A DNA stretch of 30,249 nt from Echinococcus granulosus (Eukaryota > Platyhelminthes > Cestoda > Cyclophyllidea > Taeniidae). Below the pieces are notes generated by a model. That model was not told the DNA's origin. It saw only the letters and a program-made list of their open reading frames with translations, and did not search any database. The translations under genes and the position numbers were made by a program. Positions 1 to 10,999 of the stretch are shown here, piece after piece; position 1 is the first letter of the stretch, and each line of letters opens with the position of its first letter. The stretch is taken from NCBI RefSeq assembly GCF_000524195.1, contig NW_020170506.1, forward strand, positions 188,776 to 219,024. The letters run 5' to 3'.

Positions 1-104
1 AGCATGAGCACACCACAGGAGGTGGAGGCCATTCTCGAGGCGCGTCCTCATCAACTGAGTGGGGAAAGCATCATCGTCCGACCCGCCTATTTGCCAGCTC
101 CAGG
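1..104 (+). CDS. Penultimate exon of a family member: C-terminal half of an RRM (left-truncated by window edge)
   Basis: Frame 1 is open from the first base. It encodes the second helix and last strand of an RNA recognition motif: a helix with EVEAILEARPHQL, then SGESIIVRPAYLP, the layout seen at the end of hnRNP A/DAZAP1/Musashi-type RRMs (helix, 'xRPHxLDGxxVxVxxA'). RRMs bind single-stranded RNA in the nucleus or cytoplasm. A donor CCAGG|GTGGGT ends the exon after two bases of a codon (phase 2). The RRM2 exon of gene F (25831-26333) has a GT donor in the same place and phase. Start, RING and RRM1 of this gene would lie left of the window. Intact frame and conserved residues suggest a functional gene, but only its tail is visible. 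Confidence 0.6.
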
Positions 105-177
105 GTGGGTTTCGCTGAAATTTTTGCCAGCTGATGCATGTTATGTGAGTCTAATCGCTCTGTCCGTCCATTCGCAG

Positions 178-373
178 TGAAGCAAGAGCCTCCAAAGTCG
201 TCAAAAATGGCTGTCAGTCAACCGTGCTTGACCTTTCCCTTCAAAGAAGTATTCGCATTCGACATCGCGGCAGGAGTGTGTATCCTCGCGTTGGCATGCC
301 TAATAACCTGGAAGCGAGGACTGGAAGTGTGCGAATATCTAGGAGCTCTTGTCGAAATTCGTTCTACTCGTGA
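178..373 (+). CDS. Terminal exon: arginine-rich C-terminal tail of the same RRM protein
   Basis: A 73-nt intron (105-177) runs from GTGGGT to a pyrimidine-rich acceptor TCCATTCGCAG. Joining phase 2 to phase 2 gives Gly at the junction, then 64 further codons to a TGA at 371-373. The tail is rich in Arg and Ser (RSIRIRHRGRSVYPR, later RISRSSCR), like the basic RGG/RS-type tails of RNA-binding proteins that help binding or nuclear transport. No canonical AATAAA follows closely; the next bases are AT-rich. The ATG-initiated frame at 138-392 reads through the intron in another phase and is not preferred. I infer the exon from the clean splice join, open frame and composition; I have no homologue to confirm it. 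Confidence 0.5.
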
Positions 374-447
374 TACAACCAGATGTTTATGATGATATTT
401 ATAACTTTTTATAAATTGAATTCTTGTATAAGGTGCACGGCTGGAGC

Positions 448-642
448 TTAATTAATGTGATCGACAAGAAACAGATCGTTGTCTGCATCAGATCCAAGTG
501 TATACACCTTCGACCTAAATTTGAGGATGGTTATGTCCTCACCCCTTTGTGTGATGTTTGATGTCAGGTGACTATTTGAGCTGTGTATTATTACACACCG
601 CATCAGTAACAAAACGAATGGGGATAAAAGGTATCTCTGCAA
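448..642 (-). pseudogene. Possible FHA-domain N-terminal fragment
   Basis: The - strand frame ends with ITILKFRSKVYTLGSDADND followed by LFLVDH and a stop. This resembles the opening of a forkhead-associated domain ('xYxLGRxxxNDIxLxDxxVSRxHA'), a phosphothreonine-binding module found with RING domains in RNF8 and CHFR. The invariant Arg after Gly is Ser here, and a stop replaces the expected SRxH segment, with no clear donor. It is either a decayed fragment or chance. It lies tail-to-tail with the RRM gene ending at 373. Only the first third of a roughly 100-residue domain is visible. Confidence 0.25.
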
Positions 643-3600
643 ATTGTTGGCACTTCTGACAATACCTGAATGCGTGTAGTGGATTTATACGTCTTCTTCA
701 CAGGGCTGGGCACGTCATTTGCACCCGCTGCTCTGCTGTTATAATGTGAGAATAAGGAATCTGAATTTTGCCTATCTGAAATGAATGCTGCGCATTATCG
801 GTGTGTGGGTGGAATCCTAAAATATAATTTTGAAACACAGAAATGTGGCGGCAATTCCTTGCTATTTGTGAATTTCCATTTCATAGGATTTTAATGATTC
901 CTTATCCAGCCAACCTGATCAAGTGATTGGGATGCTACTCCTGATTGCAATATATGGTCATGAGTAGGTTAATGATAACCAATTCCAACCAATCTACATA
1001 ACCAATCCATATATACTGTCTGCCACATCAAGGAAGAGCTGTCGGATCCAGCCTCCCAGTGATGATGGTATAAGGTAGATGAGTTTAATCTGAAATAAAA
1101 GGTGTGGACACAATCATTGTAATTGTCTAAAGAATTTCAGTAAGTGGTTTCTCGTGTAGATTGGTAAATATGCATAGCCAACTTACAGAGCATGTGTTAA
1201 ACATCCGTGACGATAGATATAACTAAGCCAGTTAGGGGTTGCACGCATATTGCAGGACGACTTTCTTCCGTGTCAATCAACCAACCTCCGCAACTGTCAA
1301 TATTTCGCTTTATGTGAACTAGCACAAGTTATGAAGGAATTTGGGTAAATTTGGATCATTTACTAAATGTGCACTGATTAGAGGCTATGTTGGTATAAGG
1401 AGAGAGGTAAAGAGGGTATTTTCACATGAAACGAAGCATATGCGTCACAATTAGATCTGGTGGTTAATGTGTCCCCCAAGATCTGTGCGGTAGTTTCGTT
1501 TAAGTTTTCCTTGTGCAAACGTGAATGTAGGGTGAAAGAAGGGGCTGCTTATTACCGAGAGACCAATATTTTGCATAGACGAGGAGATTTCACAATATTT
1601 CCTACCTAGTAATATTTAAATAGATAATTCGGCCACTCTGACATGGGGGCCTACACTCTCCCCGTTTTATCATTAGTTGAGGCGGTGATCTGATCGGTGC
1701 TAGTTAAACACGCAATTTCTTTCTTTGCAACATTCTGATTACGGTCGCATGTTCCAGCCCAAGCTCAAATCATGTTACTATCATCAGGATCAGTGCATAA
1801 CACCGCCAAGACATCACATTGCTTAGGTAGTTTTGATGATACGCATCAGATATTTGCCACATATGTAAGGGTCTAAATGTAGCATTAAACTTGTGGGCAA
1901 AGGAAGACAGTTTACACGTTAGTCATTTCTCTCCCTCATGAGACAATTGGTAACTGTCAAATCAACTGCAAGTCTAGTGTAGACAAGGTAATGGCATATT
2001 TTCTATCCTATTAGGCTAATGCGAGCCTCGTAATCTGTCAAGGCTCAACATCCGCCAGGTACTCAACACCATTGACAAGCTTCAAATGAACTTCTGGTGG
2101 ACAATAGTTGCAACATGGCATTCGAAAAACACCAACATTGCAGTGAGAGGAATACGCACTTCACTTCTGCCTCGCGAGGTGCGCTTTACTCTGCCTCTCC
2201 CTCTCGCCTTCAACATGCAGCTCAATTTGCATAGAAACACATCATAGCGACAGAATAATAGGTGGGTAAATATTGCCTGATCTCGCATATGATTCTAGCA
2301 TCGGACCCTGTTCAAAAGTCACACAAATCCAAATGATGAATGTAAGAGTCTTGAGAAGAGCTGTAATTCCATTTGAAGTTTTTATTGGAACTGAGTGCAA
2401 AAGGAGACAACCTGAAATTTAGCTATTCACCTTGGGCCAGAAGGTGCTAATCAAAGCATGAAGATCTGCACCTCGTGAGCGCACATTTGCAGCAGCACAG
2501 GTATGCAGCTTTAGGAGGATCGGGATATCTGGAAAGGAAGAGTGAATGGACAAGTACTTGCTCACCTGCATTCAAAATGTACAGGCAGGGAGGAGCAGAG
2601 ACTAATGTCACTGAGGAGGGGAGGGGGCGCTGTCATTGTATCTGTCTACTTATGCACCCTTGCTTTGGTGAATTCCCCAAAAATGTCCAAGAGCCTGTGA
2701 TTGCCATTTCATTTCAGAACGGGTAAAAGACTATTAACATTAGTAGAAGCCTCTTTGTCATTGCAACTGACCGAAAGGTGTATAAATGCCCTAACACATG
2801 GCAGCTGCTCCTGCCAAATGCGAATAGCATTTGAACTGCACCAGCCGTTGGGTACTGTGCACCGATATGCAATATGATAAAACAAATACGCCACTACATA
2901 AAGCATGAAAAAGGAACTTAATAAACGTCTGTGCCAGAGGTCACAATTCTGAATCGTGCTTCACCTCTCTGAATGCTATACAACACTCCACTCCTCAAAC
3001 GCAGGTGAATTCAACCCATCGGTCCACAGTGATTCTACTAGTACAAAGTGGCAATAATGCTGAGCATGTAAATGATTTCTAAATGACTTTAGCACACAAA
3101 CCTACTATTAACATCTGTTGCTATCAATAGCATAAGTCACACAAGGAGGAGAGGCCAAAAGAAGAGGCTAATCATACTTGATTGAAACCACATAAAGTGG
3201 GATTTGATAGCAGCAATGGGCTGGTATTTTTCCCGTTAAACGATGCTAATGCCGGCCTCGTAGCCTTGGCGACATCTCAGTTGGTGCTTGAAACCACCTA
3301 ACAGAAAACGAAAATTGAATTCTTTGTCTACGACTTCTATGAAACGATCATCGCGGCAATACGCATTACGGTTAGCGATACAGCTGAGATGTGTATGTGA
3401 ATGATTAAGGACTTGCGCACCTCCATTCATGATCCTTGGGAAGGAAGAGGTGAGGAGTCATTTCTATGAGGCGGAAAGGATCTGATGCCACTGTCATCTG
3501 TAGCATCTCTGTAGTGGAAAAACCCACAAAGGATCTGTGCAAATTTCCATCCACCCTCACACCGATGATACAATCGAATCGACCAGTTTAGCAGCGAATG

Positions 3601-3880
3601 TCATTCATTCTTGGGCCATCAACAACCAACAGATGTTTGATTTTGACCTCATTGGAAGTCTCTCTGCTTCCGCAATTGTGTGAAATGTGTTTAGGTCTAA
3701 CAGCACATGGCATAGTGCGCAAGAGTGGCAGTGGATGCCACTTTTAGTCTCACCAAAATCAAATGCCAAATTATAGTTCGCTTTTAGACTTTAGCCTCCT
3801 AAAGCATTACTGCAAATAAAAAGCTAACTCACTCGTGCAGAGGAGTGACTGCTGACCCCTCTTCTTCCTCTTTTTTTCTC
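643..3880. other. Long intergenic region, no supported gene
   Basis: Stops are frequent in all frames and the few short open frames (for example 2082-2288 -, 2475-2726 +, 3236-3430 -) have no recognisable domain or splice structure. A short similar patch is visible twice: GCTAATGCGAGCCTCGTA near 2016 and GCTAATGCCGGCCTCGTA near 3244, each followed by a looser match. This suggests an old duplicated element. I see nothing else. Confidence 0.5.
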
Positions 3881-3883
3881 CCA

Positions 3884-4130
3884 GCTGAAGATCTCTGACT
3901 TCACTGGATCACCGTCAATGAAATGCCGGCAGTCGGCAGGCGCACAATTCGCACATGTTCCCTCCATGAAGGTAACGAAGACGCAGCGGTTCGACTCATG
4001 CGTCCTAAAGTAGCTCCAGATGCAACATTGTGTAATGGCACCATATTGAGCAAAATAATGTCAGGACTGATTCGCCGCGTAGTTCTGACCGAACTTGCCC
4101 ACAAATGGCTACATCGGAGATGTCGCTGAT
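3884..4130 (+). repeat. Block E, copy 1 (duplicated coding-like segment)
   Basis: A pyrimidine tract ending in CCCAG (around 3865-3884) precedes a stretch matching the blocks at 6126-6360 and 10510-10765. The shared core reads, in one frame, GAQFAHVPSMKV; the other copies give GAKFAHVSVNRK and TKVAQMSVNLRR. Another frame (3923-4129) is open for 68 codons. The copies do not agree on one intact frame, so the original reading frame is unclear and this copy is probably non-functional. I do not recognise the domain. Confidence 0.45.
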
Positions 4131-6125
4131 GTGGTGTCTGTGATGGCGGTGGTGATGAGGTTTCTACCTCCAAGCATGCACACCAACAATATACAACAAC
4201 TTTTAACAATGTTTAAATTAACTCTTGATCCTCCCATTCCTACATCCTACTTACGCCACTACCTTCCGCTTCCTCGGCAACTTGATGATTGAATGGGTAT
4301 GATCGCCCCTTGACACCTACCATTTGTGTCTAACGTAGCTGCTAGGCAGGACGCCATCATCAGCACTGATTGAATAAGAAAAGGGGTTAGGTAGGGAGTT
4401 TGGGCATCTGCGATCCTTAAAATTTTCACATTCATCAGGGTAATGGAGTGTGTAAGTCAACATTGAAAACAATATCACCTTTTAATACTTCTCACTGGTG
4501 TTTGCGCTTTCGCATGCCGACCAAAATAAGGTAGACGACAGCGTTTAGGGAAAGGTGGATTTTGCAGTGGTAAAAGTTGGCGCTAATCCATCTTGTAACC
4601 GTATCTGCATCAGTTGAAGGGTTTGAAATCCTCGTTATTAGAGGCAAAGAAGAGTACGAATGATGGGCTTTTTGGTGTCTAGGCAAATGCCAGGCTAGAG
4701 ATGCTTATTTTCGAGATCGAATCACTGGACCATGTTTTAGCAAAGCTGGAGGTGGTGGAGAAGGACAGCTACAAGTGAATGGGTGCCATCTTGTGTCGAC
4801 ATGACTGAAGATAAAAGAGCGCAAATGGGAAAGATCATAGTAGTCAGTGATGCAGGTTGCCTGTATTTCGATTTACTCCGTTAGTTGCTACTTCCACTGC
4901 TATTTTTCTCATATGTACAACTCTTGAGAATTGGTGACGAGGCAGAAGAATTAATAAATGCCCTTCGTTGAAGCCATAGGATTCGATGATACGGTGAAGG
5001 AACCACAGCTTCTACCCATAACGCAAATATATTCGTCTGACCGGGTCACAAGGGTTAATTAATTAACAATCCTCTGCCCCCTTATGTGTGGGTAACTGTG
5101 TACCATTTAACTTGTCAGTTTGGGAGAAGGTTAATTTGACACACCAGTGGAAAATAAATCTCCAAGATTCCTTTATTGTGGCTCTTTTGATGTTGCATAA
5201 GGATTTGCTGGTTCGGGAATTCTGTGCACGGCATGGAGACTTCGACTTTCTTGCTAAGTGGGTTTTACCCTAGAGGCCTTCTGCATTTGCCTTGTAACAA
5301 CTACAAGGGGGCTGTAGAACAGCAGCACATACCTTCTAGCCAAAGTGCAGCAAAGCAGCAAATGCATGACAATGGGGGTTATGACGTCATAAACTTCAAC
5401 TCAAAATGGGAATGATCTGTAGGATAAATGTTGTCTCCCAATCTGAATTCCATTTATTATCTCTCATTTGCTCCAGTTGCACTGCTTGACCACAGAAGAC
5501 ACTGGTAATAGTGACTCACCTTTAATGGACACATAATTTTGCCTTCGTTCTCCTTGATTGTGAGTGACTTAAGCCTAGCCATTTGTGAGGCAGTAGTATC
5601 TCTTCCATGACCCATGTCTTGCTCTACATTGAAAATGGGAGGTGAATGCTACATGAGGACTGCATTTACTCACTCATTCATTTAATAACTGAGGAGACAG
5701 AAAGCGCTGTTAAGAGTGAGTATGCTTCGGAATTATTCATCTTTAAGTTCTGCTCGAATGTAATGAGTTGTTTACAATAAGAGTTAAGGAAGCATAAGAG
5801 TAGGAGGATACACGGAGTGTATAATTAATTGCATTCCTTTCACAAGTCATCCTGCTATCTGGCTACTTCCACGCTAAGTGTTAGGTGATGGGTGCAGTGA
5901 AGTAATTCATTGCAAAGAGGGGTGAGGTTAGAGAATTGAATAGAAGCCACCCTAATGTAATCTTCACAGGTTAATCAAGACTTGAATATGCCTTCTCTCG
6001 ATAACATAGTATTTGCCATTGCTCGAATAGTAATTAATTAATGTAAGCAGTGGTATGGGAGGGAGTTGAAGTGCATATCCTTCATTCGACTAAATGCCAA
6101 AGCGAAGAGGTTTGATTGATAGTCA
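4131..6125. other. Intergenic region, no supported gene
   Basis: Only short frames with no domain, no consistent splice sites and no similarity to the RING-RRM family that I could see. AT-rich runs such as TTAATTAATTAA near 5055 and TAATTAATTAATG near 6032 are present but unremarkable at this base composition. Confidence 0.45.
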
Positions 6126-6360
6126 AGGGAAAGCAGAGACAGCGCCTAACGTTATCAGCGTCTTATTGGACTTATCCTCCGTCACCAATGGTGCACCGAG
6201 ATAGAAGCCGTGGGTGAAAGGGCACTCCATCACAGCCGACGGGGCTAAATTTGCACATGTGTCGGTTAATCGGAAGAAAGATGGAGCTAAGTGTCCACAT
6301 GATATGAATCCACCTTATCAGGCAGTGTAATCTCAGCACCTCTTTCTTCGAAGACACAAA
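6126..6360 (+). repeat. Block E, copy 2
   Basis: Aligns along its length with 10510-10765: AGACAGCGCCTAACGTTATC here matches AAACAACGCCCAACATTAAC there, and the GAKFAHVSVNRK core matches TKVAQMSVNLRR. In the frame that carries the core there are TAG and TAA stops (near 6211 and 6327), so this copy is broken. The overlapping - strand frame (6172-6357) is taken as a shadow. Confidence 0.45.
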
Positions 6361-6639
6361 AATGCCTCAGCTCTAACATAACATCAGATAACTTGTCTAC
6401 ACTTTGCCACCTCTTGCAGATCAACCAGACCATCAAGGCATTATCACGGAGAGCGTCATAGATTAGTATGCAGGCACGTGAGGGAGAGCAGGAACGGGAA
6501 AAGTATAAAAAAGGTGAGAGGTTGGGAGATCGATTGTTTGTGTGGAAATGTGGAGATGAATAAATTTTAAATTTAACTGAACACCTTCAAATGGAAGTGT
6601 GCGCCGTAAAGCGAAAATAGCTGCTTACGTACAATGCAT

Positions 6640-7300
6640 ACTGATACTCGGTGAGGGGAGAAGGAGCCACAAATTAGGTATCTGATTAATAACTACTGAC
6701 CCGCAGATGGCCAAACTGTTCATAGTTAAGATCTTAAGGCGGTTTTGTTGCCATTACAATCATTCGTCTTTGCAGTGATGCTAAATGACGACGATTGTTC
6801 GTCTCGCATAAACACCTGTCATGCTTAAACTTTGGCTGGGCACCGATGCACGAGCAATGCATGCCGCACATTTGTCCACGGCCTTTATTCTAGTTAGGTT
6901 TTCAGTAAGTGGTATCAAGTGAGAGAGAGAGCAAGGTGTAGCAGATGGTTAGACCAACAGATAGTTTACTTGGTAGGGCCTGGTTCGGCTTATGTGTACC
7001 GACTTTGACCAAACCAGCTTAGCTATTGGCTAAGATATAATGACGCATCGTACCGATTGGTTACAGTGCCATGTGAAGTGACCAATAGAAATGGCGAACG
7101 TGTCTGCCAGTTTGGAACTGTGCTACACATCACCACTTGGTAAGTGAAAAGTGTGCCGATGGATGCGACCGACATGGATCTCACTTGAGGCGTTTGCACC
7201 AAATTGTGGGTTATTTGAGCGCTACATTATATTTTGTTTTCACTGTGACACTTATTGGTAACGGTGAATTGGTGCATCATTTAGTGGTAACATCTGATGA
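6640..7300 (+). repeat. Repeat R, copy 1
   Basis: Shares an ordered series of patches with 21980-22560: TTAAGGCGGTTTTGTTGCCA (near 6734), a GAGAGAGAGAGC tract with GGTGTAGC (6921-6945), GGGCCTGGTTCGGCTTATGT (near 6977), AGCTATTGGCTA then CATCGTACCGATTGGTT (7021-7063), and CAGTTTGGAACTGTG (7108-7122). No coding potential is seen. It lies about 1 kb upstream of a faint RING remnant, the same spacing as in gene F, so I read it as the 5' flank of a duplicated unit. Confidence 0.6.
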
Positions 7301-7689
7301 GAATTAAAATGACATACATTGACAAGGTCACTAGCATTCCTGGGTAGATTAGTGAGTGATACTGCCGAGAGATTTTACACAGACAGGTGTGTTGTTTAAA
7401 TAGGTTAATAATTAACTTGTTGGTTCCCACAATGATTATCAAGTTGGGAAATTGGTAGTGCTGGAGGGAAAAGGGTTGGTAGATAAGAGCAAAAGGGAGA
7501 AACGTGTTGTACAGTAAAAGCAGAAATACTTAGGTATTAAGTCTTCTAGCACTTAAGAGTAGAGTTGGAATAAGCATGAAATGGTTGGAAGAATGGAGTT
7601 GTGACTTCTCACTGATTAGTGGTAAATCGCCTGTGGCCTTCATCTCCATAAAGCTTTGTGAAATGCCTTACACAAAGGCTTCAGGTACA

Positions 7690-7840
7690 TCAGCGGCGAT
7701 AGCTGTAGTTGGATAGTTGAGTCGATTGATTGTTGAATAATAAGTTTGCACATGTGTATGCCTTATTTGAGTGTTTGTGATCTCACGGTCCTATTGCCAG
7801 ACCTGATGAGAATGGGAACATTCCAGTGCAGCAAATCAGT
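7690..7840 (+). pseudogene. Faint 5'/RING remnant of the RING-RRM family
   Basis: AGCGGCGATAGCTGTAGTTG resembles AGCGGTGCCTATGGCAGTAA upstream of the F RING exon. About 120 bases on, ATTGCCAGACCTGATGAGAA resembles the F exon start ATTGTGCCGATAAGGATGAG. Spacing from repeat R (about 1 kb) matches F. No open frame remains and no cysteine motif survives, so this is the most decayed copy and could be a chance match. Confidence 0.25.
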
Positions 7841-8489
7841 AAATCTGTTTTGCATTTTATATTGCCTCTAGAGGGATGCGTGATATCTACAACCTGCTGT
7901 GTGGAAGCACGTTCTCCTCACGAAATAGTCTACCGCCACACATCAGAACCATGATGGCATGTCGTATTCACTGTTATGCTACGTCGACGTGATTCTGTTG
8001 AGCCTCAAATGCACCTTCAGGGTGCTTATCCACGATTTGCAGCACCTACTGAATATTAAGCAAAGCGAAACCTTTGGACACTTGCAACAGCTACATTTGT
8101 CCATATTGCTATGAGGCACACCGCGACAGTATATGCGTCTTCAGATTTCAAATTGAGTGGCAAGTATTTGAATTTCTCCTATCCCATTTGAGCATTGGCT
8201 CTGTTTGTGGCACAATTTAATTCAACTATTTAGATTAAGCGCTAGAAAAACCAACTCAGGTTGCTTGTCACAGAAAGCCTTTCTTTTTTCTTCACGTATT
8301 CCAGCCTGCTGGCTCGTGTCAAAATAGAACTCCCTGTCTTCCAATAAAGCGAAATTAAAGTCGCGCTTGTGGCAGTTAGGGATCAGAATTGTTGTTACCG
8401 TAGACTGAGAGGAAGAGGAAGAAAGCAACTTTTGCTACCGGGATAAAACTGGACACAGCGTATGTAACCGACTACCATGTAATAGGCCC

Positions 8490-8650
8490 TACCCTGCAAC
8501 GCAAAACGGAGCTTTCGTCGAAGTGGGCAAGACCCACTGGAAGGGATTGCGATCGGTGGGGATGTCTGTGGCCAGAGTGTTGAGGAGCCTTTGCAATGAC
8601 TTCTGCATCCCCACCGATTCTTGCAAATTTTGTTCAGGCGAAAAATGTAT
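8490..8650 (-). pseudogene. P1 exon 3 (decayed copy)
   Basis: Reading the - strand below P1 exon 2, the peptide NLQESVGMQKSLQRLLNT aligns with the start of F exon 3 (NWQKAVARWKSLKQCSRE), sharing N-Q-V-K-S-L. Nucleotides near 8596-8625 also match P3 exon 3 (GATGCAGAAGTC against GACGCAGAAGTC). The far end overlaps an inverted duplication (8513-8562), which has probably replaced the rest of the exon. Part of non-functional copy P1. Confidence 0.5.
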
Positions 8651-8807
8651 GCAGATAGGCGAGAGGTGGTGCGAAAAGAAAGGCGTGTATGAAGCAGTGG
8701 AAGAAGCAGCCAAGTATAATGCAACAGTCAGGCAAGTGATATCGCCACTCACCGTAATCCTTTTCAGGGAAGTGTTAACATCTTGAGTCTTGCCCAATTC
8801 GACGAAA
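8513..8807. repeat. Imperfect inverted repeat inside P1
   Basis: 8513-8533 (TTTCGTCGAAGTGGGCAAGA plus C) recurs inverted at 8787-8807 with 20 of 21 bases the same. Going inwards, similarity resumes after a gap of about 14 bases: left GGGATTGCGATCGGTGGGGA against inverted right AGGATTACGGTGAGTGGCGA. The right arm is the 3' end of P1 exon 2 and its donor, so the left arm is an inverted partial copy of it. A second 13-bp perfect inverted pair, ATCGGTGGGGATG, lies at about 8552-8564 and 8607-8619. Confidence 0.7.
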
Positions 8808-9079
8808 TGGTTCGTGATACGTTACAAGAATGGGCCTATCATCCTGTTGCCGATCATCTCCCCCATATTCAGTTTCACCGTGCCAGCATCCAGTCAGTTT
8901 TTAGTAGCCACGTGCACCTCTAGCTCCTCGTTCGCCCAAGCAGCAAAAACTCCGTCCCACGCCTTCCCATCCGCCTCCAATATCGAAGATTCCAACCCCC
9001 ACAACTACCCTAAATGTCACCTAAATATCAATCTGTAGCAAAGCAGGACATTCTGTATTGCACGGATCATCAGGCTGCA
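8753..9079 (-). pseudogene. P1 exon 2 (327 nt, four in-frame stops)
   Basis: Between an acceptor-like CATGTAG and a donor ACG|GTGAGT on the - strand lies exactly 327 nt, the length of F exon 2 (23892-24218). Translated without gaps it keeps motifs such as LEADGKAWDG and KRIT just before the donor, matching F at the same positions (the donor context ITVSG is shared when read through). TGA, TAG, TGA and TAA stops interrupt the frame, so it cannot encode the protein. Intact length and splice sites despite the stops point to decay by substitution after a DNA-level duplication. Confidence 0.8.
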
Positions 9080-9624
9080 CTACATGCAGAACAGGAAGGA
9101 AGCCAATCCATGACTCGTTACATTTGCTGTGAGTTTTCTTGCCAGTTACAATATGCAAATAGTTGTACCGATTCGTGGAACAATTAGACCGACTTTTTAT
9201 CACAAAAAAATAAAAGGTGAATGTTTGTGTTCTGCCACCATTCACAATTCTTTTCTTTCCAGCAACAAGTAAATCCACCTTGCATCGCGTTGCTACTTCC
9301 ACCATTTAAATGTACGTCCGCAGGGTCTGTAGATGACTCAAGCGCATTCGAACAGTTTGCATACACTTATAATAGAGACACTAGCCACTCGCCTTTCCTC
9401 AGCCACAATCTAACCTGTACATAAGCTACTGAGTCTGTACCCTTGCCTCCGCCTCTGTTTCTGTCTCTATCTTATGCGATGCTGATGAAACCGTAGGTGT
9501 CTGGCTTGGACTAAGCTGGCCCTATCTGGCCTGCCATTGGCCACCCTAGCCTGGGCGGTTTGGCTTCAATCTCCCCAGTCACATTGTGTAGATAGAAAAT
9601 AGTGGGTACACTCTAATTTCTACC

Positions 9625-9790
9625 ACGTTAAACTTGCGGTTTATTGAAATGCAACTGGAAGTTCCTCTAGCTTGGGCAGCAGATCCATTAGGTGAGCAGA
9701 TGGAGGAGAGGGGTGACACGCAGCAGTTAGCAACAAGTGCCATCACCTTAGCTAAATGGAACAGACACGCTTTTAGCGGTGATGACAATC
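9625..9790 (-). pseudogene. P1 RING exon (degenerate)
   Basis: The - strand frame 9788-9579 contains RGTSSCISINRKFNVVEI, which aligns with RSTTVRCVHCREAFDVAEL at the end of the F RING (C, F, V and E kept; the last zinc cysteine lost). The part matching the CGH core is hardly recognisable. Position about 550 bases upstream of P1 exon 2 agrees with F and P3. Non-functional. Confidence 0.45.
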
Positions 9791-9861
9791 ACACAGAACC
9801 GGTGTGGGATGGTGACAAGAAGCAATGGTGTATACAAGGCTTCGTCATTCCCCCCATGTAG

Positions 9862-10456
9862 CTTCACTCTACTAGCCACATAAAAACCGCATTGCGTACA
9901 GATGATATGAGAAGATAGAGCTAATCACAGTGACTTCAGTCTTGACACTTTTGTTGAAATAGTCTCTTCTACCATCTCTATCTCACTGCGAAGTTTGCTA
10001 CGAAAGCTAGGTGGGAAGTGACGATGGTACTCATTCAATCATCAAATTACAGAGAAAGTGGAAGCACTAATGGGAGCATGGAGCTTAAGAATTATTTATT
10101 CTTAATCCCACTGGGAATGGGGTAAGTTGGTCGCAATATAAGAGTAGAAGAAGTGTGAATGGGGAGGGTGGAGAAGTATGCAGAAAGAACCCAAATCTTC
10201 AATACCATTCAGTGGACCAGATGCAGGATGATGGGTGTTGCAAAGTGATTCCTAATTAAGGAGATTTGAGAGTAGATATTACCAAACTGTGAAATGACAC
10301 CATGAAATGAGTATCTGAGACCAATCACTTGTTTGCCTAATTAAAATTTTCTTGGTTCCTCAATTCAATTCTTGAATCCACCTTCCCTTGAAATCATAAA
10401 GCTGTCATGTATGCACCTTTTTCCATTATTGGAAGGTAACAAAGGTTGGATGTAAA
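9862..10456. other. Intergenic, no supported feature
   Basis: No domain, splice-consistent frame or copy of the local repeats that I can see. A second R copy might be expected here upstream of P1, but I could not find one. Confidence 0.4.
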
Positions 10457-10798
10457 GTGTGTTTTTCAACTAGTGAAAGAAAGGACGAGAAATGTTTGAT
10501 TCAGTGTAGAGGGGAAGTAGAAACAACGCCCAACATTAACTGGACCATATCGTACCTACATTTGGTCACTAGTGTCACAGTGAATTACGAATCGTGGAGG
10601 AGAGGCCCCGCCATCGCAGTTGACCAGACTAAGGTCGCTCAAATGTCGGTTAATCTACGGAGAAAAGTGAGTGCCCACAAAATAAGATTTAACCTGACCA
10701 ACAGCTTCAGTGCCCAAGAGGTACAAACCATGAACTTCTTTCTACTGAGAGGTACAAATGTCTCTTTCCTATGGTATAACGAAAGACAGCATGTCTAA
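10457..10798 (+). repeat. Block E, copy 3, with a 113-codon open frame
   Basis: The longest and only uninterrupted copy of block E. The open frame (non-ATG first codon GTG) contains TPNINWTISYLHLVTSVTVN, then AVDQTKVAQMSVNLRRKVSA, and ends YNERQHV-stop. The first two segments align in nucleotides with 6126-6360, the second also with 3905-4010. An intact frame where the other copies are broken could mean a surviving exon, but there is no start codon in good context and no recognisable domain. Treated as a possible exon of unknown identity. Confidence 0.35.
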
Positions 10799-10999
10799 GC
10801 TTTGCGGCCTCAAGTGGATCAACTAAAACATCATGGAGGACGAAGAGAGAGTGATGGAAAATGAGGGAAAAAGAGCGCGTGCCACTTTACTAATTTGAAG
10901 GTCTATAAAATCAAACACAACATTCGTATGCAACTCACAACCAATGATATGAGGTCATGCAGAGGAATTAGACGGAATGAGCAGGATGGACGAACCGTG

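Noticed and set aside
138..392. 84-codon ATG frame at the left end
   Set aside because: It starts inside the 73-nt intron and runs out of phase with the RRM exon; the spliced frame gives a better-supported tail.
6921..6934. GA microsatellite, and the (GT)n at 25268-25279
   Set aside because: Short simple repeats, the first within repeat R; not noteworthy on their own.
8523..8786. 87-codon + strand frame
   Set aside because: It is antisense to P1 exon 3 and explained by the inverted repeat there.
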